Part shown: piece by piece, positions 25,028-34,116 of the stretch | Numbering within the stretch: the stretch's first letter is position 1 | Layout: the number at the start of each line of letters is the position of its first letter | NCBI GenBank assembly: GCA_913057725.1 | Contig: CAJXOS010000021.1 | Location: forward strand, 1-58,393 | Reading direction: 5' to 3' | Length of the DNA stretch: 58,393 bases | Origin: an uncultured Lewinella sp. | GTDB lineage: Bacteria; Bacteroidota; Bacteroidia; Chitinophagales; Saprospiraceae | Translations under genes and position numbers: made by a program | Notes under the pieces: model-generated | What the model was told of the DNA's origin: nothing | What the model saw: only the letters and a program-made list of their open reading frames with translations | Databases searched by the model: none

Positions 25028-26233
25028 ATGTCCAAAGTACTCATTATCGGAGCTGGCGGAGTAGGCCGAGTGACGACCTTCAAATGTGCTCAACACCCGG
25101 AGGTGTTTACTGGTATTATGCTGGCTAGTCGCACTAAATCTAAGTGTGATGTAATTGCAGCTGATGTTCGGGAACAATTGGGTTATCAGGCGATTGAAAC
25201 CGCTGCTGTCGATGCGGAGAATGTACCTGAACTAGTAGCACTGATACGCGCTTACCAGCCCGAATTGGTTATTCATGTTGCACTTCCTTATCAGGACCTC
25301 ACCATCATGGACGCTTGCCTGGAAACGGGTGTGCACTATCTGGATACGGCCAACTACGAACCTAAGGAGGAAGCGAAATTTGAGTACAGTTGGCAATGGG
25401 CCTACCAAGACCGCTTTAAAGAGAAGGGCATCTTGGCAATCCTCGGATGTGGTTTTGATCCAGGTGTGACTAGCATATTTACTGCTCGTGCTGCTAAACA
25501 CTTCTTCGACGAGATTCATTACCTGGACATCGTTGATGCCAATGCTGGAGATCACGGAAAGGCATTTGCTACCAATTTTAATCCAGAAATCAATATCCGC
25601 GAAATCACCCAAAAAGGACGTTACTGGGAGAACGGACAGTGGATTGAGACTGAGCCTCACGAAATCATGAAGGTGCTCAACTACCCAGATATTGGACCCA
25701 AAAACTCTTACCTCATCTATCATGAGGAACTGGAATCTTTAGTGAAGAACTTTCCGACGATCAAGCGAGCACGCTTCTGGATGACCTTTGGCGACGAATA
25801 CCTGACCCACCTTCGTGTAATTCAGAACATCGGTATGGCCGGTATCGAACCTGTAATGCATAAAGGAATGGAGATCATTCCACTAGAGTTCCTAAAGTCT
25901 GTCTTGCCAGATCCAGGAGATTTAGGCGAGAACTATACTGGGGAAACGAGTATTGGATGCCGCGTTCGCGGGATTAAGGACGGCCAGGAGAAGACCTACT
26001 ATATCTGGAACAATTGTAGTCACGAGGCCGCTTTTAAGGAAACTGGAGCGCAGGGCGTTAGCTATACCACTGGTGTGCCGGCAATGACTGGTGCCATGAT
26101 GCTGCTAACTGGAAAGTGGGGTGGAACTGGTGTGAAGAACGTAGAGGAGTTCGATCCAGATCCATTCCTCGATGTGTTGGGTAAGCATGGCTTAGAATGG
26201 CACGAAGCGGAGAATGTTGATCTCGAGCTTTAG
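25028..26233 (+). CDS. Carboxynorspermidine/carboxyspermidine dehydrogenase (LYS1-like saccharopine dehydrogenase family)
   Basis: 401 residues: Rossmann motif IIGAGGVGRVTT (6-17), then LASRTKSKCD, VIHVALPYQDLTIMDACLE and GCGFDPGVTSIF, and in the C-terminal half CRVRGIKDGQEKTYYIWNN with TTGVPAMTGAMML. This family (CANSDH) reductively joins aspartate semialdehyde with putrescine or diaminopropane to give carboxy(nor)spermidine. NspC at 30759 decarboxylates that product to spermidine or norspermidine, so both pathway steps are present within 6 kb. The gene ends at a bidirectional terminator. A TAGTTTTG box (24992-24999) lies 29 bp upstream. Confidence 0.9.
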   Translation: MSKVLIIGAGGVGRVTTFKCAQHPEVFTGIMLASRTKSKCDVIAADVREQLGYQAIETAAVDAENVPELVALIRAYQPELVIHVALPYQDLTIMDACLETGVHYLDTANYEPKEEAKFEYSWQWAYQDRFKEKGILAILGCGFDPGVTSIFTARAAKHFFDEIHYLDIVDANAGDHGKAFATNFNPEINIREITQKGRYWENGQWIETEPHEIMKVLNYPDIGPKNSYLIYHEELESLVKNFPTIKRARFWMTFGDEYLTHLRVIQNIGMAGIEPVMHKGMEIIPLEFLKSVLPDPGDLGENYTGETSIGCRVRGIKDGQEKTYYIWNNCSHEAAFKETGAQGVSYTTGVPAMTGAMMLLTGKWGGTGVKNVEEFDPDPFLDVLGKHGLEWHEAENVDLEL

Positions 26234-26251
26234 ACTAGTAAAGACCTGATA

Positions 26252-26292
26252 AAAGAGGCCGGTGTTCCTGAAGTTGAACAACCGGCCTCTTT
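26252..26292. terminator. Bidirectional intrinsic terminator
   Basis: A 12-bp perfect stem (AAAGAGGCCGGT 26252-26263 with ACCGGCCTCTTT 26281-26292), with an inner GTTC/GAAC extension, A-rich on one side and T-rich on the other. It lies between the convergent CANSDH gene and the PKD surface protein gene and can serve both. Confidence 0.88.
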
Positions 26293-26303
26293 CGTTTAAA
26301 AAG

Positions 26304-29300
26304 CTACTGCACGATAAACTTTCGAGCAGGCCACTTTATGCCTTGCTCGTTTTCCAGTTGTAGCCAATAAACACCAGCGGGTAGGTATAGATCTAGGGGA
26401 ATATTTTGCCCTGCCTCGTATAGCTCGAGTGCTTGATTTTGCACCAGTTGCCCTAGACTGTTATAGATGCTTATCTGATGCTCCGATAAATAAGGCCAAT
26501 CTGCAAACTGCAGATGTAGTTGACCTCTAGTGGGGTTCGGATAGATGCCCCACTGACTATCTAAAATAGAAGGATCATCTACGCTGGTAATGACGACCTC
26601 GATCTGTAAATTTTGAGTTACGGTGCCACACTCATTACTTACTGTAAGCTCTACAGTATAAGTTCCTTCTTCCGTGTAGGTATGCATTGGGTTTTGAGTC
26701 TCGTTGGTATTCCCATCCCCAAAGTCCCAGAAGTAGGTATCTACTGCTTCTCCGTCCGCTTCAAAGGCGGCGGCTAACCCTTCGAGTTGATAATTGATCT
26801 GAGCAAAAGGTAGGGAAAGCACTTCGACAAAACCACTAATGATTTGCTGGTCTTCTCCCGATTCATTGATGGCGATCAACTCCACCGGAAATAAGCCTGG
26901 TAGATCATAGGTGACAGTGGGGTTTACCTCCTGCGAGGTTGAAGGTGTACCACCTGTGAATGACCAGCGATACTCATCGGCATTGGTACTTTGGTTAATA
27001 AAGGAAAGCACCAAGGGTGCACAACCAGTAAGGTCTGATTCACTAGTAAATGCGGCTACCGGCAATGCACGCATGACTGCCACAGATTGAGTCAACACAA
27101 TGGTGTCGCATTCATTTTCAAGACGTAGTGAGACCTCGTAAGTACCGTTGCTGTCGTAGGTATGGGATGGATTGTCTATTGTGCTATTATTCCCATCGCC
27201 AAAATCCCAGAAGTAGGTGTTTACGTGTTCAGTTGTACTCTCAAAGGTTACACTTAGTTCATCGGTAGAGGATGTGAAACTACCGGATGGTGGGGCCAGT
27301 ATCTCAATATAGCTTTCAGCGACCAGCGCATTTGACCCGCTTTCATTGATGGCATTGAGCTGTACGAAATACACACCTGGTGTGTTGTAAGTTACGCTCG
27401 GGTTTGTCTCTGTGGAAGTACTAGGATCGCCGCCGGGGAAAGACCACTGGTATTCAAGGGCGTTTTCACTTTGGTTAATAAAGTCAACCTCCAATGGGGC
27501 GCATCCTCGCCGCTCATCTACCGTGCTGAATGAAACAATAGGAATCGGACGACTGACGACCACTGTGTCTGTATAGGTGAACGGGCCGCACTCGTTTTCC
27601 GCAGTAAGGCTTACCAGGTAGGTTCCGCCAATTTCGTACAAGTGCTCAGGATCAAGAAGGGCGCTTCCATTCCCGTCGCCAAAATCCCATGAGAAACTAT
27701 TGGCATTTTCCAGTTGACTACTGAAACTGACCGCTAAGTTATCCGCCGTGTAGTTGAAGCTAGCACTAGGGAATTCGCCGACCGTGATGTAATCTGCAAG
27801 GTTTACTGTATCTGAACCAACCATGTTACTTACAATAAGCGTCACAGGATAAGTACCAGGATCGAGATAGGTGACCTCTGGGTTAGGCTCTGAAGATGCC
27901 TCAGGAACGCCTCCAGGGAAAGACCATTCATATTGCTCCACCCCTGAACTCTGGCTGGTAAAGGCAACAGAGAGCGGTACGCATCCAGACGGGGTATCAC
28001 TTGTAAAGGCTGCTATAGGAGCCTGTACCAATTCAATGACCTGGGTACTGGTATCGTTTCCGCAACTACCCATTGTCACAAGGCTAACGGTATAATTCCC
28101 TGCTGCTCCGTAGGTGTGTAGCGGTGCATAGTTAATGGAGAAGGTTCCATCGCCAAAGTTCCACCAATAGTTCAGATCAGGGTGATCTGGTGCAAGATGC
28201 TCGAATTGATAGCTGAGATCATCCTCCGTGAATGTGAATGCTGCCGAAGGTGCTGGCAGCGTTTCTATCGTATTGGACGCTGTTTGCTCGCAGCCATAGG
28301 CGTCCGTAATGGTGATACTGTATGCTGTGCTAGTTCCAGGTTCAGGAGCAACCACGATGCTATTGGTTGTGTCACCGGTGCTCCAGAGATAGCTATTAGC
28401 TGTACTGCTCGTCAGGGTGGCTAATTCGCCAGGACAGAGTAGGGGAGTATCAACACTCATCGTGACGCCAGGGCCGACTAATGAAACACTTCCCTCCGTA
28501 GTGCATCCTTGGCTATTGGTGATCTGAACAGCAACAATTACTTCTTCACCAACCGGTAGGTCCGAAAACGTTCTTGGATTCATTGTGGTATTATCATCCA
28601 ACCACAGCACAGAAGTTATGTCTGTCCCTTGTTCAATGGTAACGACTATTTCATTAGAGGGACAGTCCTCGACTAGAGCTTGGTAATTCAATACAGGAGG
28701 TGCAATCACCTCCGCAAAGAAGCTTGTGGTATCTGTACACCCATTGTCGGTATCTAGGCCAATCAGTTGGATGTTAGTAGAAGCAGAGATAGGCCCAAAA
28801 TTCCAGCTGTTTGTTCCCCCATCGTAGGTTGGGGAAAGAAGAGAGGAGCCAGGAGGGAGAACCCACTGATATTCATCTACGGCTGGATTGCCGGTTGCGG
28901 TAAGAATGAGATCATTACCTAAGCAGGGAATTTCATCAAGGTAGCCAGCAGATACAGCAAGCCCTTCACCAAGCACGATATTGATGGTGTCGGATACTCG
29001 GCAGTTATTGCGGATAGTGGTGAGGATGTATTCACCCGACTCTGTTACGACAGGGTTTTGCTCGGTAGTGAAGAAGTCGTTTGGTCCTATCCATTGGTAG
29101 GTGAATCCATCCAGGGTATTCGGCCACGAGCTAGCCAAAAGCTGTACACTATCAACTAGACATTCTTCTGGTTCCGTGATGCGGGCAAAGGTCTCGAATG
29201 GCCCCTCCACTTTGATAATGGTGGAGAGTGTGCCTTCACAGAAACCTTCTTCTCCAATGCCTGGTGTCTCTAAGATTACTCCGTAATACCCGGTGTCTAG

Positions 29301-29903
29301 GATGTTAGGAATTGTATACGGGAGTTCTACGTCGATGAACGCTTCAATTAACTGGTCGTTAAGATTGTAAATCAGTATGTTAGAAAGTGCATCGGTGTCT
29401 ACATTGTCGACGGTGAAGCTTCCGTCCATTTGGCCGAAACAGGACACATCTTCTACTTCAATAAAAGGATCTTGAGAAAAGCAGGTCTCTATCTCTGCCT
29501 CGCCGCAGCGGAATGTTCGGAGTTCAATCTCCTCATCCACTTCCTGGCCACAAGCAAAGAGGTCATAGGAGCCGGATTCACTATCTGCGAGCACTGTTAT
29601 GTCAATATCCAGATTCGTCTGCATTTGCTCATCTATCTCTTCACAAGTCTTAACCGTAACCGTCCAGCAGAATTCCATTGGTGGACAAAGTATAGGACCG
29701 TCACCCCAATTGTTACCAGGGTCTCCGTCAAAAGGAGAGCCGCCACATGCTATTCCAGAGGATGACTCGTAAGCAAAGCCAGGTCCAAATACACCACCTG
29801 TATTGCAACTAACCCATTCTTCGTACCAATCCCAATAGCCGTCTCCATTGCAAGTTGGTGGTGGGATTGGTATAAGGCTATTCTGGTCCCATGCATTCCC
29901 CAA
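26304..29903 (-). CDS. Giant PKD-repeat T9SS surface protein, C-terminal part of a frameshifted gene
   Basis: A 1199-residue frame with no signal peptide of its own. It opens only at a TTG (29903), and the open frame extends upstream to about 30026. It contains Ig-like and PKD repeats. Repeating units read WSFPGG(D/V)P-type then WDFGDGN-type, at least three pairs between about residues 560 and 1105, for example YQWSFPGGDPSTSTETNP and YFWDFGDGNNST. A T9SS type A sorting domain closes it (IYPNPTRGQLHLQF to RKFIVQ, about 1115-1199). It is an outer-surface protein, probably adhesive or binding. It continues the frame at 30002-30589. Together they form one gene of about 1429 residues interrupted at 30002-30026. 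Confidence 0.85.
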   Translation of the reverse strand: MGNAWDQNSLIPIPPPTCNGDGYWDWYEEWVSCNTGGVFGPGFAYESSSGIACGGSPFDGDPGNNWGDGPILCPPMEFCWTVTVKTCEEIDEQMQTNLDIDITVLADSESGSYDLFACGQEVDEEIELRTFRCGEAEIETCFSQDPFIEVEDVSCFGQMDGSFTVDNVDTDALSNILIYNLNDQLIEAFIDVELPYTIPNILDTGYYGVILETPGIGEEGFCEGTLSTIIKVEGPFETFARITEPEECLVDSVQLLASSWPNTLDGFTYQWIGPNDFFTTEQNPVVTESGEYILTTIRNNCRVSDTINIVLGEGLAVSAGYLDEIPCLGNDLILTATGNPAVDEYQWVLPPGSSLLSPTYDGGTNSWNFGPISASTNIQLIGLDTDNGCTDTTSFFAEVIAPPVLNYQALVEDCPSNEIVVTIEQGTDITSVLWLDDNTTMNPRTFSDLPVGEEVIVAVQITNSQGCTTEGSVSLVGPGVTMSVDTPLLCPGELATLTSSTANSYLWSTGDTTNSIVVAPEPGTSTAYSITITDAYGCEQTASNTIETLPAPSAAFTFTEDDLSYQFEHLAPDHPDLNYWWNFGDGTFSINYAPLHTYGAAGNYTVSLVTMGSCGNDTSTQVIELVQAPIAAFTSDTPSGCVPLSVAFTSQSSGVEQYEWSFPGGVPEASSEPNPEVTYLDPGTYPVTLIVSNMVGSDTVNLADYITVGEFPSASFNYTADNLAVSFSSQLENANSFSWDFGDGNGSALLDPEHLYEIGGTYLVSLTAENECGPFTYTDTVVVSRPIPIVSFSTVDERRGCAPLEVDFINQSENALEYQWSFPGGDPSTSTETNPSVTYNTPGVYFVQLNAINESGSNALVAESYIEILAPPSGSFTSSTDELSVTFESTTEHVNTYFWDFGDGNNSTIDNPSHTYDSNGTYEVSLRLENECDTIVLTQSVAVMRALPVAAFTSESDLTGCAPLVLSFINQSTNADEYRWSFTGGTPSTSQEVNPTVTYDLPGLFPVELIAINESGEDQQIISGFVEVLSLPFAQINYQLEGLAAAFEADGEAVDTYFWDFGDGNTNETQNPMHTYTEEGTYTVELTVSNECGTVTQNLQIEVVITSVDDPSILDSQWGIYPNPTRGQLHLQFADWPYLSEHQISIYNSLGQLVQNQALELYEAGQNIPLDLYLPAGVYWLQLENEQGIKWPARKFIVQ

Positions 29904-30001
29904 TTCAATCTGTATAGCATGTATCCAGTTAATGTTGACGTTCTCCCAGATGTCTATGCTGTAGCAAAAAGTGACCGTCGTCTCTGGGCGGTAGAATTCG
30001 A

Positions 30002-30589
30002 CTAACTGATCATTGCAATCGATGGTTCAGGAGAAACCGTAAGGTGATCCAATATCAAGCACGGATCATCAGTGAAGGGGCAGCCTACTCGGGTGAAACT
30101 TAGATTGAAGTAATCCTGGTCGTTGTAGTTGGCACCACTCACGCGTAAAAAGTAGGTTTGATTAGCTCGGAGGCTAACCACTTCGCTGACAGTGCCGCCT
30201 GTACCAGCTACGCAGGCTACTCCAGCTGTCTGTGTGCAGAACGAACCTTCACGTACGCTAAACTCTGGTTCTTGGAGGCCATTTACTTCTACTCGAACAC
30301 ACATAGCTCGGTCTGGTGTAAAGGTGTACCACACGTCGGCACCAAGCCCGCTGAAGATTCCACCAGGTGTACAATTACTGCTATTAGAAGCGGGAATCTC
30401 TGGGGTAGCACCAATGTTATGACCAGGATAGCTGAGCGGATCACCGAACGCTAATGGCAGGGCGATAACCTTCGCCATTGCACAACTATCATTTGATGGC
30501 TGAGCAGAGAGTTGTTGGAGATGCGGGTTGAGTATGAAAAATAGAGCAAGAAGGAAAGATGGAATGCTGCCAAGGGTATTCTTAAACAT
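30002..30589 (-). CDS. N-terminal part of the frameshifted T9SS surface protein
   Basis: 195 residues from the ATG at 30589 (a TTG at 30613 opens a longer frame). Signal peptide MFKNTLGSIPSFLLALFF to LSAQ, then a beta-sandwich like the PPC (pre-peptidase C-terminal) domain: CAMAKVIALPLAFGDPLS, DVWYTFTPDRAMCVRVEV and YFLRVSGANYNDQDYFNLSF. It ends in a stop (30002-30004) at SPEPSIAMIS. The other frame continues with IDCNDQLVEFYRPETTVTF, which reads as the natural continuation and matches N-terminal modules I know from Saprospiraceae surface proteins. The interruption looks like a net loss of one base (mod 3), from mutation or sequencing error. Confidence 0.8.
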   Translation of the reverse strand: MFKNTLGSIPSFLLALFFILNPHLQQLSAQPSNDSCAMAKVIALPLAFGDPLSYPGHNIGATPEIPASNSSNCTPGGIFSGLGADVWYTFTPDRAMCVRVEVNGLQEPEFSVREGSFCTQTAGVACVAGTGGTVSEVVSLRANQTYFLRVSGANYNDQDYFNLSFTRVGCPFTDDPCLILDHLTVSPEPSIAMIS

Positions 30590-30758
30590 GAGTGCGCATT
30601 TAGGGTTTAGCAAATAGTAAAAGGGTGGAAAGAAAGTAGCGCTCTATTTGGCAGATGGGGTTAATAGATAGATACGGCAGGATTCCGATTCGCTGCTTGA
30701 TCAGGAGAAGCTTGACACACTTTACTTACCTTTACCGCAGATTTTTTAATTCTCTCGA

Positions 30759-31895
30759 ATGACCGATCTACTATCACAAATTGCAGCGCCGGCTTTTGTC
30801 CTGGAAGAGGCAAAATTGAAGGCTAATCTAGCGAAGATTTCTGCCGTTCAGCGGGCTGCTGAGATAGATGTTATTTTGGCTCTAAAGGCCTTTGCGAATT
30901 GGCCTATGTTCCCACTGGTGAGACAGTATTTGAGAGGAGCAACAGCTTCTTCTTTGGCCGAGGCTCGCCTTATCTTTGAGGAGATGGGATGCAAAGCGCA
31001 TTCTTACTCACCTGCTTATCTGCCAGAGGAGGTAGAGGAGCTACTGCATTATAGCAGCCATATTACTTTTAATTCATTGAATCAACTACATACCTACAGT
31101 AAACAGGCGAAGGCTGCAGGTGTCTCAATCGGGCTTCGAGTCAATCCTGAATATTCGGAGGTGGAAATAGATTTATATAATCCGGCCTCTTCGACGGGTA
31201 GGCTAGGGGAGACCTTACCCAACCTGCTAGAAGGTTTGCCTGATGAGGTGGAAGGCTTACACTTCCATACCCTCTGTGAATCTTCTAGTTATACCCTTGA
31301 GCGGACTTTGGCAGCTTTTGAGCAAAAGTTCTCCCGCTTTTTTCCTCAGCTGCGCTGGGTAAATTTCGGTGGTGGTCACCTCATCACTCGCGCAGATTAT
31401 GATCAAGACCACCTCATCAGCGTATTGCGTGCCTTTAAGTTGCGCTATCCGCATCTGCAGGTTATTATGGAACCTGGAAGTGCCATTGCCTGGGAAACGG
31501 GCTTTCTGCTTACGCGAGTTTTAGATATCATTGAGAACCACGGTGTGAAGACAGCTATTTTGGATGTCTCCTTTACCGCACATATGCCTGATACACTGGA
31601 AATGCCCTATAGGCCTAAGGTTAGAGGAGCTACGAACGCCAAAGCGGATCAACCTACTTATCGTTTAGGAGGGGTTAGTTGCTTAGCTGGAGATTATATG
31701 ACGGAGTACAGTTTTTCGGAGGAACTGAAAATAGGTGATTATCTTATTCTAGAGGATATGATCCACTATACGATGGTCAAGACCACTATGTTCAACGGCG
31801 TCAAGCATCCTGATATCGTACTTTTACGTGAAGATGGGCACGCAGAGGTGCTACGGCAATTCACCTACGAGGATTTTCGAAGCCGTTTAGGCTAG
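30759..31895 (+). CDS. nspC: Carboxynorspermidine decarboxylase
   Basis: 378 residues, PLP-dependent alanine-racemase-fold decarboxylase. Lys43 in ALKAFANWPM is the PLP Schiff-base lysine. Other motifs are GLHFHTLCES, WVNFGGGHLI (phosphate-binding Gly), IMEPGSAIAW and GVSCLAGDYM with the catalytic-interface Cys. It removes the carboxyl from carboxyspermidine or carboxynorspermidine. This pairs with the CANSDH at 25028-26233, though the surface-protein gene intervenes. prmC follows 38 bp downstream and could share the transcript. Confidence 0.93.
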   Translation: MTDLLSQIAAPAFVLEEAKLKANLAKISAVQRAAEIDVILALKAFANWPMFPLVRQYLRGATASSLAEARLIFEEMGCKAHSYSPAYLPEEVEELLHYSSHITFNSLNQLHTYSKQAKAAGVSIGLRVNPEYSEVEIDLYNPASSTGRLGETLPNLLEGLPDEVEGLHFHTLCESSSYTLERTLAAFEQKFSRFFPQLRWVNFGGGHLITRADYDQDHLISVLRAFKLRYPHLQVIMEPGSAIAWETGFLLTRVLDIIENHGVKTAILDVSFTAHMPDTLEMPYRPKVRGATNAKADQPTYRLGGVSCLAGDYMTEYSFSEELKIGDYLILEDMIHYTMVKTTMFNGVKHPDIVLLREDGHAEVLRQFTYEDFRSRLG

Positions 31896-31933
31896 TCAAT
31901 TTTACTAAAATATACTCAGTCCAATATAACCAT

Positions 31934-32785
31934 ATGCAAGCTGCTGAAGCCTACCAAAATCTTATCCAAACCCTTACCCCCTCACATGGGGAAGGAGAGG
32001 CTCAGTCTATTGCTCGACTCTTATTTGAGGATTTGCTGGATTGGAAAAAAGGGCAAAGAGACAGGCCGTTAAACGACCGGCAATTGCAGCTTTTTGAAGC
32101 GGCAAAGCAACGTTTACTTGCAGGTGAGCCACTACAATACATCACCGAGCGCGCTGACTTCTATGGTTTAGTACTTAAAGTGAGCCCTTCTGTACTTATT
32201 CCACGCCCGGAAACGGAAGAGTTAGTAGAGTGGGTGTTGGATCAACGTCGTGATTACGGAAACGCGGTTAGTATCATAGATATAGGTACAGGTAGTGGTT
32301 GTATTCCCTTAGCCATCAAGGATAACTGGCCTCAGGCTCAAGTCCATGGCTTAGATGTAAGTAGGGAGGCTTTAGCGGTTGCCAGAGGCAATGCGGAGAC
32401 GCTTCAGCTAGACGTTAATTGGATTGAGCAGAGTATCCTGGATGAGAATAGGTGGACTGATTTGCCATCCATGGATATCATTATTAGTAATCCGCCTTAT
32501 ATCCCTTATCAAGAGGCAGATCTAATGCCAGACTCAGTAAAGGAGCATGAGCCGAGCCTAGCCTTGTTCATCGAAGACGAGGACCCTCTGTTGTTTTATC
32601 GACGAATTATGGAGCTAGCCTTAGTCAAACTGAAGTCTAACGGCTTGCTTTTCTTCGAATGTAATGAGTTTAATGCCCAAGATGTCCATCGGCTCGGTGA
32701 GCAGCTAGGCTTCCAGGATACGGAGTTGCGCAAAGATCTTCAAGGGAAGTGGCGCATGTGGAAGGGGCGACGTGCTGCGTCATAG
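31934..32785 (+). CDS. prmC: Peptide chain release factor N5-glutamine methyltransferase
   Basis: 283 residues: helical N-terminal substrate domain (QYITERADFYGL), then a SAM methyltransferase domain with IDIGTGSGCIPLA (motif I) and the catalytic SNPPYIP. It methylates the glutamine of the GGQ loop in release factors RF1/RF2 in the cytoplasm. Length and motifs are standard. Confidence 0.95.
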   Translation: MQAAEAYQNLIQTLTPSHGEGEAQSIARLLFEDLLDWKKGQRDRPLNDRQLQLFEAAKQRLLAGEPLQYITERADFYGLVLKVSPSVLIPRPETEELVEWVLDQRRDYGNAVSIIDIGTGSGCIPLAIKDNWPQAQVHGLDVSREALAVARGNAETLQLDVNWIEQSILDENRWTDLPSMDIIISNPPYIPYQEADLMPDSVKEHEPSLALFIEDEDPLLFYRRIMELALVKLKSNGLLFFECNEFNAQDVHRLGEQLGFQDTELRKDLQGKWRMWKGRRAAS

Positions 32786-32880
32786 TGCTGATTCTGATTA
32801 CAAGGAAGATCGTATGTAGGATGTTCTTGATAAACATCGATCTTAAAACTTAATAGTTTTGAAGAATAAATGCGCTCAGC

Positions 32881-33336
32881 ATGTTACGAGGAAGAAGTAA
32901 TAGAAGGTTAAACCTGAATCCCAAAAAGGACCGGAGTTCCGACAATCCTTTTATTCCGGCCTTCGTTTCCCTAACAGTACTGTTATTCATGGGGCTTGCA
33001 GCGTATCAAGTCTTTCATAAAGGTCCACTAAGTATGGAGGGGGCAAAGCGTGTGAATAAGAGCTTGTGCCTAAAATATTACCAGGAAGAATTTGCGGGAA
33101 TTATTGCAAAAGTCGGGATTGTTAGACGCTCCAAAGTAAAGGTCATTCTCTTTGAGGACAGTACTATTATAGGACCTCGTGGTATGGGTTATCAGCTTCC
33201 TAAACTTAGCGTCGGAGACTCCCTTTACAAAGCTCCAAATAGTTTCTCTTATGAGATTTTCCCTTGGGAAAACCGCGATAGCAGTTTTGTTCTTGATCCC
33301 TATGAGGGATACGGCTGTGATATGAAGAAGAAGTAA
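32881..33336 (+). CDS. Single-pass membrane protein, unknown
   Basis: 151 residues: basic N-terminus (RGRSNRRLNLNPKK), one transmembrane helix (about 25-45, FIPAFVSLTVLLFMGLAAY), and a soluble domain with short beta-like stretches (IIAKVGIVRRSKVKVILFED). No family recognised. It ends 19 bp from the convergent truB stop. Its upstream gap to prmC is 95 bp with no clear promoter. Confidence 0.65.
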   Translation: MLRGRSNRRLNLNPKKDRSSDNPFIPAFVSLTVLLFMGLAAYQVFHKGPLSMEGAKRVNKSLCLKYYQEEFAGIIAKVGIVRRSKVKVILFEDSTIIGPRGMGYQLPKLSVGDSLYKAPNSFSYEIFPWENRDSSFVLDPYEGYGCDMKKK

Positions 33337-33355
33337 GGATGAATAATGGGCTAGT

Positions 33356-34102
33356 TTACATCACCAGCGGATCCTTCTCTGCTTCAATTCGCTCATCTAA
33401 AGCTTCAATAAGCTCATCCAGATTCCAGGCATTTTCGATACGGTATGGACCTACTTGTGTTCGCCGGAGGGCAGTTAAGTATGCGCCGCTGTCTAATGCC
33501 TTGCCCATGTCATGGGCAAGTGAGCGTACGTACGTCCCTTTAGAGCATTGTAGTCGGAAACTCACGTCGGGAAGTTCTACCTCGGATAGCTCAAACTCAT
33601 GAATGTGCACGGTTCGAGCTTTGATCTCTACCTTCTCGCCTCGACGGGCCTTTTTGTAGAGCGGTTGGCCGTTCACTTTAATGGCAGAAAACATTGGAGG
33701 TACTTGCTCGATGGTACCCAGAAATTGTTGGCGAGCCTCGTCTAGCGAATCTTCTGAGATATGCTTGTAGTCAAAGGTTTGGTCCACTTCGGTCTCTGCA
33801 TCGTAAGAAGGGGTAGTACCGCCCAACTTAAACGTTCCGGTATATTCTTTGTCCCAGCCCTGAAACTCAGTAAGCTTCTTGGTGAATTTGCCGGTGCAGA
33901 TAATCAGTAAGCCCGTAGCCAGTGGATCGAGGGTTCCGGAGTGTCCAACCTTAATTTTCTTAATGCCGGTTAGCCTACGCAGGCGGTGCCGGAGTTTGTT
34001 GACGACGTCAAAGGACGTCCAGCCTTGCGGCTTGTCTATAAGCAGGGTACTACCAGCTTGGAAATCAATACTTCGTATGGAAGGAGGTTCGATTTCGTTC
34101 AT
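33356..34102 (-). CDS. truB: tRNA pseudouridine(55) synthase
   Basis: 248 residues with the TruB hallmarks DKPQGWTSFDVV and HSGTLDPLATGLL (catalytic Asp in the second), KEYTG, and the late segment CSKGTYVRSLAHDMG. It makes pseudouridine 55 in the T loop of most tRNAs. It is the last gene of the minus-strand cluster GT2-ftsX-DUF3098-uppP-truB, 14 bp after uppP. Confidence 0.95.
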   Translation of the reverse strand: MNEIEPPSIRSIDFQAGSTLLIDKPQGWTSFDVVNKLRHRLRRLTGIKKIKVGHSGTLDPLATGLLIICTGKFTKKLTEFQGWDKEYTGTFKLGGTTPSYDAETEVDQTFDYKHISEDSLDEARQQFLGTIEQVPPMFSAIKVNGQPLYKKARRGEKVEIKARTVHIHEFELSEVELPDVSFRLQCSKGTYVRSLAHDMGKALDSGAYLTALRRTQVGPYRIENAWNLDELIEALDERIEAEKDPLVM

Positions 34103-34116
34103 GCTAATCTTTTATC

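Noticed and set aside
30002..30026. Programmed ribosomal frameshift joining the two parts of the PKD surface protein
   Set aside because: No slippery heptamer or strong downstream hairpin is seen in the overlap. Mutation or sequencing error is simpler.
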